This document shows, one piece after another, positions 1 through 9,016 of a stretch of 47,594 nt of DNA. The notes under the pieces were generated by a model that was not told where the DNA came from, ran no database searches, and saw only the letters and a program-made list of their open reading frames with translations. The position numbers were made by a program, and so were the translations under genes. Source of the DNA: Rodentibacter pneumotropicus DSM 21403 (lineage in GTDB: Bacteria > Pseudomonadota > Gammaproteobacteria > Enterobacterales > Pasteurellaceae); contig NZ_KB904047.1 in assembly GCF_000379905.1 (NCBI RefSeq), forward strand, positions 1 through 47,594, in the 5' to 3' direction. The first letter of the stretch is position 1, and every line of letters begins with the position of its first letter.

Positions 1-41
1 AATCTTAAAGGTTCACAACAGTGCGTCGTTGTGTGCCGTGC

Positions 42-69
42 ATTATAGGGATTTTTTTACACCACGCAA
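42..69 (-). promoter_or_regulatory. rRNA-operon-type P1 promoter (outward)
   Basis: Read on the minus strand, a -35 TTGCGT (69-64) is followed after 16 bp by a perfect -10 TATAAT (47-42). A-T tracts lie upstream (about 70-115), as in an UP element, and a G+C-rich discriminator (GCACGGCAC) follows the -10. A 16-bp spacer with a GC-rich discriminator is typical of stringently controlled rrn P1 promoters. In enterics hemG is followed by an rrn operon, and the same order would fit here. The rRNA genes themselves lie outside the window, so the target is inferred. Confidence 0.7.
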
Positions 70-150
70 GTGATTTTTATAAAAAAATTTAAAAAAATGA
101 GCTTTTGATTAAAAGAAAAACGGTTTGAATAAAATTTAGCTGAATTTCGA

Positions 151-666
151 CTATTTCTCCAACGCATTAATACGTTGCGCAAATTGTTTAACTTTTTCCC
201 AATTCGTATATTCGACTTCTTTGCTGATGTCGGTTTCACCACCTGTGATTTTCATAATAAATTGGATCATCACACGATCAAACCATTTATAGCGAGGATA
301 TAATAATGCCCCTGCAAATACTGCTGCCAATTTAGGCTGCCATTTTGTACGTTGCAAAAATTTGCGTACATATACGTTAGTTTCCGGATTATCTTTCCCT
401 TCTTTGCGTGCGGTTAAATTAACACAAAAAAATACCGCTCTTTTTTGCTCCAAACGAGCTAGGTTACGCACAACAAAACGATCGAGCGTTTTACTAAAAT
501 GACCATAACGTATGGACGCACCAATAATCACTCGATCAAAGGTTTCAATATCATAATCCTCTCGTAAGGCATCAACGATCACTTCTCCATCTAAAAGTGC
601 GGTTAAAAATTCAGAGATTTTTTTGGTTTGCCCATCATGGCTTGAATAAAGAATTAAGGTTTTCAT
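151..666 (-). CDS. hemG: Menaquinone-dependent protoporphyrinogen IX dehydrogenase
   Basis: A flavodoxin-like protein of 171 residues that oxidises protoporphyrinogen IX to protoporphyrin IX, the penultimate step of haem synthesis, passing electrons to quinone. The N-terminus [14 protein letters not shown] is the FMN phosphate-binding loop of long-chain flavodoxins, and the C-terminal part (KITGG, TNWEKV) is as in HemG. The frame stays open further upstream, but the ATG at 666 gives the family start and overlaps the trkH stop by one base, so translation is probably coupled. Gene order yigZ-trkH-hemG followed by an rRNA-type promoter matches enteric bacteria. Confidence 0.93.
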   Translation of the reverse strand: MKTLILYSSHDGQTKKISEFLTALLDGEVIVDALREDYDIETFDRVIIGASIRYGHFSKTLDRFVVRNLARLEQKRAVFFCVNLTARKEGKDNPETNVYVRKFLQRTKWQPKLAAVFAGALLYPRYKWFDRVMIQFIMKITGGETDISKEVEYTNWEKVKQFAQRINALEK

Positions 667-2129
667 TAAGCTTTCCAAAATGCAGGGGTGAATAAAGCTA
701 ACAGGGTAAAAATTTCCAGACGTCCGCATACCATCGCAACGGTTAAAATCCATTTTGCACTATCGGGAATCGCCGTCATATTGCTACTGACAGAACCTAG
801 CGCAAGCCCAAGATTGTTCAAACAGGCCAAGACAGCATTAAACGCATCGAAAGGTTCTACACCACAAGCAATTACACCTAGTAAACAAACTAAAAAGACC
901 AGAAGGTATGCGGAAAAAAATGCCCAGATACTCCCAATAACCCGTTCATCTAATACAGTTCTTCCCCATTTTATGGGATAGACTAAATTCGGGTGAACTA
1001 CACGTTTTAGTTCCCGTTTTCCTTGTAAGTAAAGTACCAATACCCGTGCCACACGTACCCCCCCTCCCACAGAGCCGGCGCAACCGCCCATAAAAGAGGC
1101 AAGAATTAATAGCACCGGTACAAACGAGGGCCATGTAGTAAAATCCGATATGGTATATCCTGTCGTGGTAGATATTGAGACGGCTTGAAATAGGACTTGT
1201 TCAAAATCTTGCCAAGAAGATGAAAAATAACTCTGGTTCCACATCACGAAAGAACATAGCGCCACTAAAATAATCTGAGTGCTGATAAAAAAGCGGAATT
1301 CAGGATCGCGCAAATAAATTTTGACAAAATTTTCACGCCCAATTATCGAAAATGCACGGAAATGCAAACCAAAATTGCAGGCTGAGATCAATAAAAATAA
1401 AACGGTAATACCGTTAATCAAGGGACTATTGAAATAGCCCATACTGGCATCATGTGTCGAAAATCCCCCGATAGATACGGTAGAAAAACTATGTGTCAAC
1501 GCATCAAAAGGATCCATTCCTGCTAGCCAATAAGCTAACGCGCAAGAAATCGTCAGTGAAAGATAAATCACCCACAACATTTTGGCTGTTTCCGCAATCC
1601 TTGGACGAATTTTTTGTTCTTTCATCGGACCAGACATCTCTGCGCGATAAAGCTGCATACCGCCAATACCTAATAACGGAATAATCGCAATCGCCAATAC
1701 AATAATTCCCATTCCCCCTAGCCACTGTAATAATTGGCGATAGAATAACAATGCCTTAGGCAGATTATCTAATCCTGTCATTACGGTTGCGCCCGTTGTG
1801 GTCAAACCTGAAAAGGCTTCAAATACTGCGGATGCCACCGTTAAATGAAGCTTGTCAAGTAGCAATAATGGCAACGTTGCCAAACCGCCAAGCACAAACC
1901 AAAACGCCACCACAATCAAAAAACCGTCTCGTGAACGCAATTCTTGTTTATGATGATGACAAGGCCACCACAACAACGCCCCAAACATTAAACTTAAGGT
2001 AAAGGCTTGCATAAAGGCTTTTCCGCCACCATCACCATAGATTAATGCGACAAAAGCAGGGATCAACATCGCGCCGGAAAAACACATCACGAGAATACCA
2101 ATAATTCGAATAATAGATAAAATATGCAC
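666..2129 (-). CDS. trkH: Trk potassium uptake channel subunit TrkH
   Basis: Inner-membrane K+ translocating subunit of the Trk system, which works with the cytoplasmic NAD-binding regulator TrkA (not in this window). It has 487 residues and about ten hydrophobic segments. The four pore-loop selectivity regions are recognisable: [11 protein letters not shown] (about 106-116), [12 protein letters not shown] (about 217-228), [14 protein letters not shown] (about 312-325) and the final [10 protein letters not shown] region (about 435). Length is close to the E. coli protein (483). It starts two bases after the yigZ stop and its own stop overlaps the hemG start, so the three genes form one minus-strand operon. 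Confidence 0.95.
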   Translation of the reverse strand: MHILSIIRIIGILVMCFSGAMLIPAFVALIYGDGGGKAFMQAFTLSLMFGALLWWPCHHHKQELRSRDGFLIVVAFWFVLGGLATLPLLLLDKLHLTVASAVFEAFSGLTTTGATVMTGLDNLPKALLFYRQLLQWLGGMGIIVLAIAIIPLLGIGGMQLYRAEMSGPMKEQKIRPRIAETAKMLWVIYLSLTISCALAYWLAGMDPFDALTHSFSTVSIGGFSTHDASMGYFNSPLINGITVLFLLISACNFGLHFRAFSIIGRENFVKIYLRDPEFRFFISTQIILVALCSFVMWNQSYFSSSWQDFEQVLFQAVSISTTTGYTISDFTTWPSFVPVLLILASFMGGCAGSVGGGVRVARVLVLYLQGKRELKRVVHPNLVYPIKWGRTVLDERVIGSIWAFFSAYLLVFLVCLLGVIACGVEPFDAFNAVLACLNNLGLALGSVSSNMTAIPDSAKWILTVAMVCGRLEIFTLLALFTPAFWKA

Positions 2130-2131
2130 AA

Positions 2132-2752
2132 TTATTCACCTGTTCCCAAAGGTTGAATTATCAATCTTCCTGCAGATTTTTCCGTCAGTTCTATTGAAAA
2201 CGGTTCAATCATTTTTTCACTAATGCCTAAAGTTAAATGAATTTGCACTTGAAAATCCTGCGACAAAATCTCAATTTGATATTTCTCACAAAGTAACTGT
2301 ACTAACCCCATTTGCCCATAATCACAATCTAAATGAAAAGAAATACGTTCCACTTTGATTTCTGTTTCCAGCTGTTTTAATGCCTGTTGAACGCCATTAC
2401 CATAAGCACGGACCAAACCGCCTGTTCCTAACAAAATCCCTCCATAGTAACGAATAACTACCGCACTAATTTCTCCTACATTACTTCCTAATAGGGCACT
2501 TAACATCGGCTTTCCTGCCGTACCTGCCGGTTCGCCATCGTCTGAAAATCCTAATTGTTGTGAATCTGTCGGTTTACCCGCCACCGCCGCCCAACAATGA
2601 TGTCGAGCGTTCGGATGGGCTTTTTTGAGCTCAGCCCAAAATGCTCTGGCTTCACCTAAACCATTCGTGTGTTGCAAATAAGTGATGAAACGGCTTTTTT
2701 TAATTTCTTCTTCAAAAATAACCGCACTTTTAGGAACAAAATATTCCGTCAT
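2132..2752 (-). CDS. yigZ: YigZ/IMPACT family protein
   Basis: A 206-residue member of the IMPACT/YigZ family, a conserved two-domain protein of unproven biochemical role, with a ribosomal protein S5-like fold in the N-terminal domain. Family signatures are visible: KKSRFI (about 18-23), NARHHCWA (about 48-55), [15 protein letters not shown] (about 70-84) and [21 protein letters not shown] (about 97-117). Length is normal for the family (about 204). It is the first gene of the yigZ-trkH-hemG set and is divergent from tusA, with 111 bp between the two starts. Confidence 0.9.
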   Translation of the reverse strand: MTEYFVPKSAVIFEEEIKKSRFITYLQHTNGLGEARAFWAELKKAHPNARHHCWAAVAGKPTDSQQLGFSDDGEPAGTAGKPMLSALLGSNVGEISAVVIRYYGGILLGTGGLVRAYGNGVQQALKQLETEIKVERISFHLDCDYGQMGLVQLLCEKYQIEILSQDFQVQIHLTLGISEKMIEPFSIELTEKSAGRLIIQPLGTGE

Positions 2753-2863
2753 TTCATTTTTTCAAGTAATTTCAATGGCACTAGTCTATCACTGATGGAG
2801 GGGATTTGTCGAAATTTCCTAACAAGTGGTATCATACGTATTATTTTTTGGAAAGAGAAATCA

Positions 2864-3103
2864 ATGTCTGAAATTTCTATTACTCAAACTCTTGATACTC
2901 AAGGTTTACGTTGCCCTGAGCCAGTGATGTTGGTACGTAAAAATATACGCCATCTAAATAACGGTGACGTGTTGTTGATCATCGCTGACGATCCAGCCAC
3001 CACGCGCGATATTCCAAGTTTCTGTCAATTCATGGATCACACCCTAATACAAAGCGAAATGGAAACACCCCCATTTAAATACTGGGTGCAAAAAGGAAAA
3101 TAA
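2864..3103 (+). CDS. tusA: Sulfurtransferase TusA
   Basis: A small (79 aa) cytoplasmic sulfur carrier that takes persulfide sulfur from IscS and passes it to the TusBCD complex for 2-thiouridine formation in tRNA. The family signature GLRCPEPVM contains the sulfur-accepting cysteine (Cys17), and the C-terminus FKYWVQKGK is typical. The ATG at 2864 is preceded by GAAAGAGA at a suitable distance. The frame is open for 65 more codons upstream, but that extension lacks family similarity and overlaps yigZ, so it is rejected. It stands alone, divergent from yigZ. Confidence 0.93.
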   Translation: MSEISITQTLDTQGLRCPEPVMLVRKNIRHLNNGDVLLIIADDPATTRDIPSFCQFMDHTLIQSEMETPPFKYWVQKGK

Positions 3104-3172
3104 ATAGGCATAAATCCTCAATTATCCAACAATTAAGAGAAGAGCTGGAGAAAGAAAATTCCCCACATTAAT

Positions 3173-4630
3173 TTAAAATCTCCACTCAAAATTCAGCTGT
3201 ATTTCACTTTGTTTATAACTATAAACATAATCTGCATTACTCTTATTACGGGTGTGTTTCAGCAGTAGATAAGGCGTGATGTCTTTAAAATTCCAGCTTG
3301 GTATTTTTAATATGGCTAAATAAATTTGTTGTCTATCTTTACGTTTCAGCTCAAGAGCCGCGTGATAGACTTGGTAATTATAATTTCGCCATAATGCGAG
3401 AACCGTTGCATTTAAACCAAAATCAAACTGATAATTTAATCCCAAACGGGCACCTAACATACGGTAGGATTGCGTATCATCCGGTGTATGTCGATATGAC
3501 AAATCTGCGCCGGCAAATAAGGTTGTTTGCGGAGTAAGTAGATAATACCAAGTACCGAATAATGTACTGACATCAGTTTTATCAAATGCACTGTAATGCT
3601 TGCTGTAACGCAGTTTTTTATATTCAAATTGGGTATTCCAACTGTGGCGTGGTGAAATGTTTTGCGTCCACTCAAGATGAGTTCCCCAACCGTGATAATA
3701 ACGATGATCACCAAAGGTGCTATATTCCAGTATCGGTGCAGCAGTGATCTCTGTTTTAGCATTGCGAAAGCTGTATCCACCATAAAGTTTAACGGTATTC
3801 TCATCATAGTCGTGATGACGGGGATAAAATTGTCCGTAGCCGTTAAAATAAAATTCCAAACCATGATGATTCTGTAAAGAAATACGTCGTTGAGCAGTGA
3901 AATCATAACGCCAACCATAAGTATTTATGGCATCAGGCGAACGGCGGTTAATAAAACATTGCCCCTCTTTTTCCAATAGGCATAGCTGGCGTTGCGAAGA
4001 TTGGTTCAAATTTTTATGATACAAATAACCTAAAGTGAGCGAGCTATTCCAATTTTCCCGTTCTTTGAGCGCTTGTTGGTAATCCTGAATGGTTAATAAT
4101 ACGCCATCCGGTAAGGGGTGGTGTGAAAGTTGGCGAAAAAGTGCGGTCGATTCTGTGTTTTTTTTGTCTTCAAACAAAATTCGGGCTAAATCCAATTGAC
4201 CACGCAAGAAATCCGGTTCGCTTTGTAATAATTTGCGGTAATAACGTTCCGCTTCGGGTAAATCGCCTTGTTCTCTGGCTAATGCCCCTTTGGCAAACCA
4301 AGCTAATTGGACTTTGTGATCGGGAAATTTTTCATATTGAGCCAAAAATTGCTTGGCATATCGCCATAGTTGGCGATTTAATGCGATGTAGAGCGCTTGC
4401 CCCACAGATTCCACGTTGTTTTCAACCTGAAAAGATTCGCCCTCTAGGGTGATTTCGTTAGTCGGTTGTTCACTATCAATATTTTGTTCCTGCCGTTGTT
4501 GGGCGGATTGCTGACTATACAGTCGCCACAATCTGAGTGCGTCCTGCTCTTGCATATTGGCACTTGCCGACACGCTTGAACCGCCTACACAAAACAAGAT
4601 GCCTACCAAAATAGAATAATATTTTTTCAT
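3173..4630 (-). CDS. Slam-type outer-membrane translocator of the hemophilin operon
   Basis: A 485-residue surface lipoprotein assembly modulator (Slam, DUF560) protein. Slams are outer-membrane proteins that export specific partners, usually surface lipoproteins and in some systems soluble haem-binding proteins, to the cell surface. Visible are a signal peptide (residues 1-23, ending ASA), a periplasmic TPR-like region (about 70-190, with paired-helix segments such as EQGDLPEAERYYRKLL and LARILFEDKKN), then a C-terminal half of alternating aromatic beta strands (about 195-485) ending in WRF, the terminal-Phe signature for barrel insertion. The adjacent upstream gene is a Slam-type substrate, which supports the pairing. 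Role and substrate are inferred from family and context. Confidence 0.86.
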   Translation of the reverse strand: MKKYYSILVGILFCVGGSSVSASANMQEQDALRLWRLYSQQSAQQRQEQNIDSEQPTNEITLEGESFQVENNVESVGQALYIALNRQLWRYAKQFLAQYEKFPDHKVQLAWFAKGALAREQGDLPEAERYYRKLLQSEPDFLRGQLDLARILFEDKKNTESTALFRQLSHHPLPDGVLLTIQDYQQALKERENWNSSLTLGYLYHKNLNQSSQRQLCLLEKEGQCFINRRSPDAINTYGWRYDFTAQRRISLQNHHGLEFYFNGYGQFYPRHHDYDENTVKLYGGYSFRNAKTEITAAPILEYSTFGDHRYYHGWGTHLEWTQNISPRHSWNTQFEYKKLRYSKHYSAFDKTDVSTLFGTWYYLLTPQTTLFAGADLSYRHTPDDTQSYRMLGARLGLNYQFDFGLNATVLALWRNYNYQVYHAALELKRKDRQQIYLAILKIPSWNFKDITPYLLLKHTRNKSNADYVYSYKQSEIQLNFEWRF

Positions 4631-4645
4631 AAAAACCTGCTTTAA

Positions 4646-4675
4646 CTAAAAGGAAAGGGGAGAGAGTCCTCCCCT
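4646..4675 (-). terminator. Hairpin between hemophilin and Slam genes (possible attenuator)
   Basis: On the minus strand a perfect 7-bp stem, AGGGGAG/CTCCCCT (arms 4675-4669 and 4662-4656, loop of 6), is followed by a T-rich stretch TTCCTTTTAG. It lies in the 58-bp gap between the secreted haem-binding protein and Slam genes. Its position suggests partial termination or mRNA end protection, giving more substrate than translocator. The T tract is interrupted, so strong termination is unlikely. Confidence 0.45.
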
Positions 4676-4688
4676 AAACCCCTAACAA

Positions 4689-5486
4689 CTATTTTTTGGT
4701 ACCGCCGAACGCCGTATCAAATTGGTTGTTGCCGTTAAATTTGGCATAACCGGCTAAAGCAGCAGCATCTTTACCGAAGAAGTGTCCTTTGGTTGTACCA
4801 TCCACTTTACCATTAGCAAGAGCAGTCCCAGAGAAGCTGGCATCTTTTTTATCAATACCTGCATCAACCTTAACGGTTAATCCTGTTTTACTGATTGAAC
4901 CGTTCAGTTTATTTTTAGCAAAATCAGCCTTGAATTGACCCTTTAACACCTCTCTGTCCATATCGGTATTTTTGTTGATACCGGTTACCTCATAAACCGC
5001 TACACCACCGATAGGCATTTTTTCGGTTTTATTGTTTCCGGCGTAATACACTACACGGTCTTTGTTGATATTGCCGTCTCTTGCCAACCACTCACCATAA
5101 TATAGCTCTTCCGCCCCCACTTTTTTGAAAGCGAAATTACCTAATTGATTATGGAAACCCGGCACCCATTTCGGCATATTGTTCATTTTCAGTACCACTA
5201 CGCCGTTTTTATCCACGCCACCAAAGGTTTTTAACCATTGGGTGTTTTTCGTGATTTTAGTCAGGGATTGGAAGCTGGTGACTTTTGTGCTTACACCTTT
5301 AACATCAACACCCGGTAATCCACCCGGATCTTTATGGAACCAACCATCATGTTTTGCAGAACCTTCTTTAGGCAAGCTCAATTTTGTATTACCTTGACTC
5401 ACGGCTGAAGTAACAACTGCATTAGCAGGGGTTGTAACAAAAGCAAATGCCGCTAAAAGTGCGATAGATAAAATAGATTTTTTCAT
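4689..5486 (-). CDS. Hemophilin-like secreted haem-binding protein (Slam substrate)
   Basis: A 265-residue exported protein. It has a signal peptide (residues 1-23, cleavage after PANA) without a lipobox cysteine, so the product should be soluble rather than a lipoprotein. The last third reads as an eight-stranded barrel of the TbpB/factor-H-binding type found in Slam clients, with alternating strands such as NKLNGSI and ASFSGTA, then GHFFGKDAAALAGY and the end DTAFGG. An adjacent Slam gene and a TonB receptor gene make it a hemophilin (Hpl/HphA class), which binds haem outside the cell and delivers it to the partner receptor. The haem-ligand histidine cannot be assigned here; His in GWFHKD or PGFHNQ are candidates. 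Family assignment is strong, haem binding is inferred. Confidence 0.84.
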   Translation of the reverse strand: MKKSILSIALLAAFAFVTTPANAVVTSAVSQGNTKLSLPKEGSAKHDGWFHKDPGGLPGVDVKGVSTKVTSFQSLTKITKNTQWLKTFGGVDKNGVVVLKMNNMPKWVPGFHNQLGNFAFKKVGAEELYYGEWLARDGNINKDRVVYYAGNNKTEKMPIGGVAVYEVTGINKNTDMDREVLKGQFKADFAKNKLNGSISKTGLTVKVDAGIDKKDASFSGTALANGKVDGTTKGHFFGKDAAALAGYAKFNGNNQFDTAFGGTKK

Positions 5487-5575
5487 GTTAAAATCTCCGT
5501 CTCTTGTGGGGATATTTCCCCGTTATTAATGTTTATCCCCTTTCTTTACAATTGAAAGGAGACTGTTGATGCGGT

Positions 5576-5610
5576 AAAGCGGTTGTTTGGTTGCAAGGTT
5601 TTACCGCTTT
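5576..5610 (-). other. Inverted repeat upstream of the hemophilin gene
   Basis: An 8-bp perfect stem (AAAGCGGT 5576-5583 with ACCGCTTT 5603-5610, loop 19) sits in the 148-bp gap between the receptor gene and the hemophilin gene. On the transcribed minus strand it has no T-run, so it is not a convincing terminator there. It could act as an mRNA processing or stabilising element for the downstream part of the operon. Function unproven. Confidence 0.35.
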
Positions 5611-5634
5611 TTTTAGAAGATGAACATTCACCCT

Positions 5635-8622
5635 CTAAAATCTTGCTGTTAGTCCTAATTTAAGGGTTCTACCTGGTGCCGGAATCATAGAACGGGTCAT
5701 TGGGTCTAAATAGTAACGATCCGTTAAATTCGTGCCGGTTAATTCCATGGTTAGGTTCGGTGAAAACTTATATTTAACATAAGCATCTAAGGTGAGCACC
5801 GGCTGCCATGACATTGGACGATTCCAAATGCCGCCATTCAGCACTTTTAATTCCCATAAACGATCTTCGTCTTTATTTTTTGCCTTGCTGTGATATAACC
5901 AGCGGGTACCGATCTCTAATTTATTATCCAAGAAACGGGCGCCTAGATTAGAGGTGATGGAATATTTCGGTTGGAGTTGGGTGCGTAAATAACCCCAAGC
6001 AAAACCTCCTGTCATACAGGTTGGCACACGAAGCTGCATGGGATCCATTTCCACGGCGGTATTGGCATCACAAACCTTATTTTTCAAATGATATTCGATA
6101 CCTAAATCGGCAAAATAATCGCCGTTATCATAACGGGCTTGTAATTCAATACCTTCAAGCAGGCGTTTATCAAGCTGAACAAAACGGAACTCTGTATCAC
6201 GGTCGATCACATTTTTGGTTACATTGTGGTAATAGCTTAGTTTTATATCCGCTTTGGTTGGTGAATTGAAAACATTGCTAAAATCATAGACATAACCCAA
6301 TTCAATATTCTGTGCTTTTTCCGGTTTCAATTTTGCATCTTTAAAGCGTTTGGAAATATTCGGGCTGGCAGAAAAACCTACGGTGGTTTCAAAAATACTC
6401 GGCATTCTGGCATATTGGGTATAGCGTAAATAGACACGGGAATGATCGTTTAAAAATGCCGTTGCGGAAAATGCCGGAGAAAAAGCATGCCCTCTTCTTT
6501 TTTCCACTTTTTTAATTCTATCGCTCTCTTCTAATTTTTCTGAAAAATAACCGCTGTGATACTCTTGATACTTATCCTCTATTTCACCACTAAATGGGTT
6601 TTTTACCTTTTCATTTTTTAACGTACCATTGTAAAAAGGATTATCTTCTTTATGTAAACGTCCATCAGAGCGGTAAGGGATATCAACACTAAGATGACGA
6701 CGATAACCCTCTTCAATCCAATCAGCCCCTCTTTTTAATAAAACCAATTCATCCGATAATTGATTTCTTTCTTTAATAGTTTCTTCTTTATCCCAATCCC
6801 AATCCTTATCCAATTCCGTCCGAATTTCCTGATAACGATCCCAATCCTTTTGACTCACAACTTCTTGATAAGTGATGGATTGTCCGACAACCACCGTATC
6901 ACCATTAGAATCGTAGAGTCGGTTCGTTTTTATCAAATGATCTAAATAATCATCAAAAGACCAATATTCATTATAACGTGCGCCCGCGGTGAGCATTAGC
7001 CAGTTGGTCGGGCGGTAATTAAAATTAAATGCGATATCCCATTCCTGACGGCGACCGGCACGAGGCGGGCTTTCATAAGTGCTGCTTGGGTTTGGCGTGG
7101 CGTTGAAATGGCTGCTGGTTAAACGTTCTTTTTGAAATGCGCCTGAGATAGTGAGATCTAATTTATCCGTTAAATTCATTGTATTGCTTAAATTCAATCC
7201 ACGTCGGGTGTTATAAGCATTCACTTGTGCCGCATTAACATAGCTGTATTTGCCCCCAATATTCGGATTGGCTTTAACCAGCGGATCACCGATTCGGGCT
7301 AAACACGCACGATCAGGCACAATATACTCATGAGGATTGGTCGCATCAGGGTTTACAATGACACATCCACTGGTTGCCAATGTCCAATCAACGTCCATTG
7401 ATTTCGCCTCACGGGGATTTCCGCCGGAGGTGTTGGTATCGCTCACGGTGCGGGTGTACCAAACGCCGGCATTGAAATTAATCCAAGGATTATCGGGGTT
7501 ATAGGCATAATCTAAATTAAATGCTTGTTGCTTCACAGTGGCTAACGGCCATTGCGGGATATAACCGTGAAATTCACTGAAATCAAGACGGGAAGGCATA
7601 ATTTCACCATAAGTGATTTTCGTATGGCGATAACCCATTTTTAAGGTTTGTTTATCCGTTAAGCGAACAGTATTTTTCAGTAAATAGGATTCCATTACAC
7701 TGGAGGTATTCGGTATTTCCGTACGCGGTCGATAAATGGAGGCGGCAAAAGGCAGGTTTGGTTCAATTTGTTTTAAGTCTCTTCCTGATTTCTCATCAAT
7801 AGCCCCTTCATACTTATGCGCACCACCTTTGCCAGCCAAGTAATTTCCTTTACTGCGATAACTATATGCGGCGAGCAAATCAAATTTATCTTCTTTTACA
7901 CCGACTGCCAAACGCATTGAGTTATCTTTAAAATATTTCCCTTTGGTATTTGGCTTAACTAAGGTTACCGAGGAAAAATCACCGGGCGTGCCATCGCCCA
8001 CTACACGATAATCCTGACCCCATTTAAAATCTGGAATACGTTCTTTCACAGAGTTATTACTGGTTTCTAATTTTAGTTCTACACCTACACGCCGACCGGG
8101 ATTGACAATATCATCGGCATCAATAGTACGCATTTTCACTGCACCGCCGATACCCGAGCTATTACCCGATGCCAACTCAGGCCCTTTCTCTACCGTAATA
8201 CTGCCGATCAAGTTTGGATCAATATAATTACGATTATTCGCACCGTTATAGCCCCGCCAAGTGGTTAATGCTTGCTCCGTTCCGTCAATCGTAGTCGGAA
8301 TCCGTCCTTGCCCTTGTACTCCCCGAATATTCGGGTCAATCGCCCCACTGTTACGCGCATCCCCACTATACACACCGTTAAATTCTTGGAATAAATCTGC
8401 AGGAGAAGAACCTTTGTAACGTTCTACCGTTTCTTTGCCGGCATACATATTGGTGATGTTACGTTGGTAAACTTCATCTTTACCCTGTTCATCTTTTTGC
8501 TCTGCCGTTGCGTTTACATTAATTGCCTCTAATTGTTCTGTGGTTGATGCTTGAACAAAATAGACATAGGTCAAACCATACACACTCAGCAGTAATTTTC
8601 GATAGACATCTTTATTTTTCAT
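5635..8622 (-). CDS. TonB-dependent haem/hemophilin receptor
   Basis: A 995-residue outer-membrane receptor with a signal-peptide-like start (residues 1-25). A TonB-box-like segment (LEAINVNATAE, about 31-41) precedes a plug domain (about 55-170) with receptor-family motifs such as NIRGVQGQGRIP, TTIDGTEQ and VEKGPELASG. A long beta-barrel follows, ending LGLTARF with the terminal Phe of outer-membrane proteins. The length and plug resemble haemoglobin/haem receptors of the HphR/HupA type. It is the promoter-proximal gene of the operon with the hemophilin-like protein and Slam, preceded by a Fur-box-like site, so haem import under iron limitation is the likely role. Haem as ligand is inferred from the operon. 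Confidence 0.87.
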   Translation of the reverse strand: MKNKDVYRKLLLSVYGLTYVYFVQASTTEQLEAINVNATAEQKDEQGKDEVYQRNITNMYAGKETVERYKGSSPADLFQEFNGVYSGDARNSGAIDPNIRGVQGQGRIPTTIDGTEQALTTWRGYNGANNRNYIDPNLIGSITVEKGPELASGNSSGIGGAVKMRTIDADDIVNPGRRVGVELKLETSNNSVKERIPDFKWGQDYRVVGDGTPGDFSSVTLVKPNTKGKYFKDNSMRLAVGVKEDKFDLLAAYSYRSKGNYLAGKGGAHKYEGAIDEKSGRDLKQIEPNLPFAASIYRPRTEIPNTSSVMESYLLKNTVRLTDKQTLKMGYRHTKITYGEIMPSRLDFSEFHGYIPQWPLATVKQQAFNLDYAYNPDNPWINFNAGVWYTRTVSDTNTSGGNPREAKSMDVDWTLATSGCVIVNPDATNPHEYIVPDRACLARIGDPLVKANPNIGGKYSYVNAAQVNAYNTRRGLNLSNTMNLTDKLDLTISGAFQKERLTSSHFNATPNPSSTYESPPRAGRRQEWDIAFNFNYRPTNWLMLTAGARYNEYWSFDDYLDHLIKTNRLYDSNGDTVVVGQSITYQEVVSQKDWDRYQEIRTELDKDWDWDKEETIKERNQLSDELVLLKRGADWIEEGYRRHLSVDIPYRSDGRLHKEDNPFYNGTLKNEKVKNPFSGEIEDKYQEYHSGYFSEKLEESDRIKKVEKRRGHAFSPAFSATAFLNDHSRVYLRYTQYARMPSIFETTVGFSASPNISKRFKDAKLKPEKAQNIELGYVYDFSNVFNSPTKADIKLSYYHNVTKNVIDRDTEFRFVQLDKRLLEGIELQARYDNGDYFADLGIEYHLKNKVCDANTAVEMDPMQLRVPTCMTGGFAWGYLRTQLQPKYSITSNLGARFLDNKLEIGTRWLYHSKAKNKDEDRLWELKVLNGGIWNRPMSWQPVLTLDAYVKYKFSPNLTMELTGTNLTDRYYLDPMTRSMIPAPGRTLKLGLTARF

Positions 8623-8651
8623 TTGAAGCTCCTTTAGGCTGTAAAAATATA

Positions 8652-8672
8652 AATAAAAATCATTATCATTAA
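8652..8672 (-). promoter_or_regulatory. Probable Fur box upstream of the haem-receptor operon
   Basis: On the minus strand the segment contains AATGATAATGATTTTTATT, close to the classic Fur consensus built from GATAAT-type hexamers. It lies 30-50 bp upstream of the receptor start codon, as expected for iron-dependent repression of a haem uptake operon. Recognised by consensus only. Confidence 0.65.
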
Positions 8673-8900
8673 TTCCGGTAAATATTACTGAATAACTTAT
8701 TTAACTTCAATAAGCCATAATGAAAAATTTCAAACTGTGTATCTATTTGATTAGGCTTGGAATAATGATTGAGAAAGGAAAATAGCTACCTGAAATTAAG
8801 AGATGAATAGTAAATAATGAATAATTATAAAAATGAACTACGTATTTTTGAGACGCGGTATTATGTAGTAAGTGCACAAAAGCAGGAATTTCAATGAAAT

Positions 8901-8927
8901 GTAGGGACACACTGAGTGTGTCCCTAC
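8901..8927. repeat. 27-bp perfect palindrome, REP-like
   Basis: GTAGGGACACAC and GTGTGTCCCTAC form a perfect 12-bp inverted repeat around TGA. There is no T-run on either side, and a smaller inverted repeat (CCCAAA/TTTGGG, 8936-8952) lies 9 bp away. The 394-bp gap 8623-9016 holds no convincing gene; apart from this element it contains the Fur box and the terminator at 8981-9010. The form suggests a dispersed palindromic repeat, but a genome search is needed to show copies. Confidence 0.55.
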
Positions 8928-8980
8928 AAATGAACCCCAAATGAGGTTTGGGCAGCCTGCTAAATAATACCGAAAATAAT

Positions 8981-9010
8981 AAAAAATGCGGCGAAAAATC
9001 ACCGCACTTT
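8981..9010 (-). terminator. Terminator of the DUF3298 lipoprotein gene, built on an uptake signal
   Basis: On the minus strand AAAGTGCGGT is followed by a short loop and CCGCATTTTTT. The TGCGG/CCGCA stem with a six-T tail starts just after the lipoprotein stop codon. One arm is a full DNA uptake sequence. Confidence 0.7.
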
Positions 9011-9016
9011 CTATTA

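Noticed and set aside
667-753. N-terminal extension of hemG to 753
   Set aside because: The extra 29 residues fall inside trkH and lack flavodoxin similarity; the ATG at 666 matches the family.
8743-8940. A 65-residue minus-strand ORF
   Set aside because: It spans the 27-bp palindrome, lacks a ribosome-binding site and shows no family pattern; treated as noncoding.
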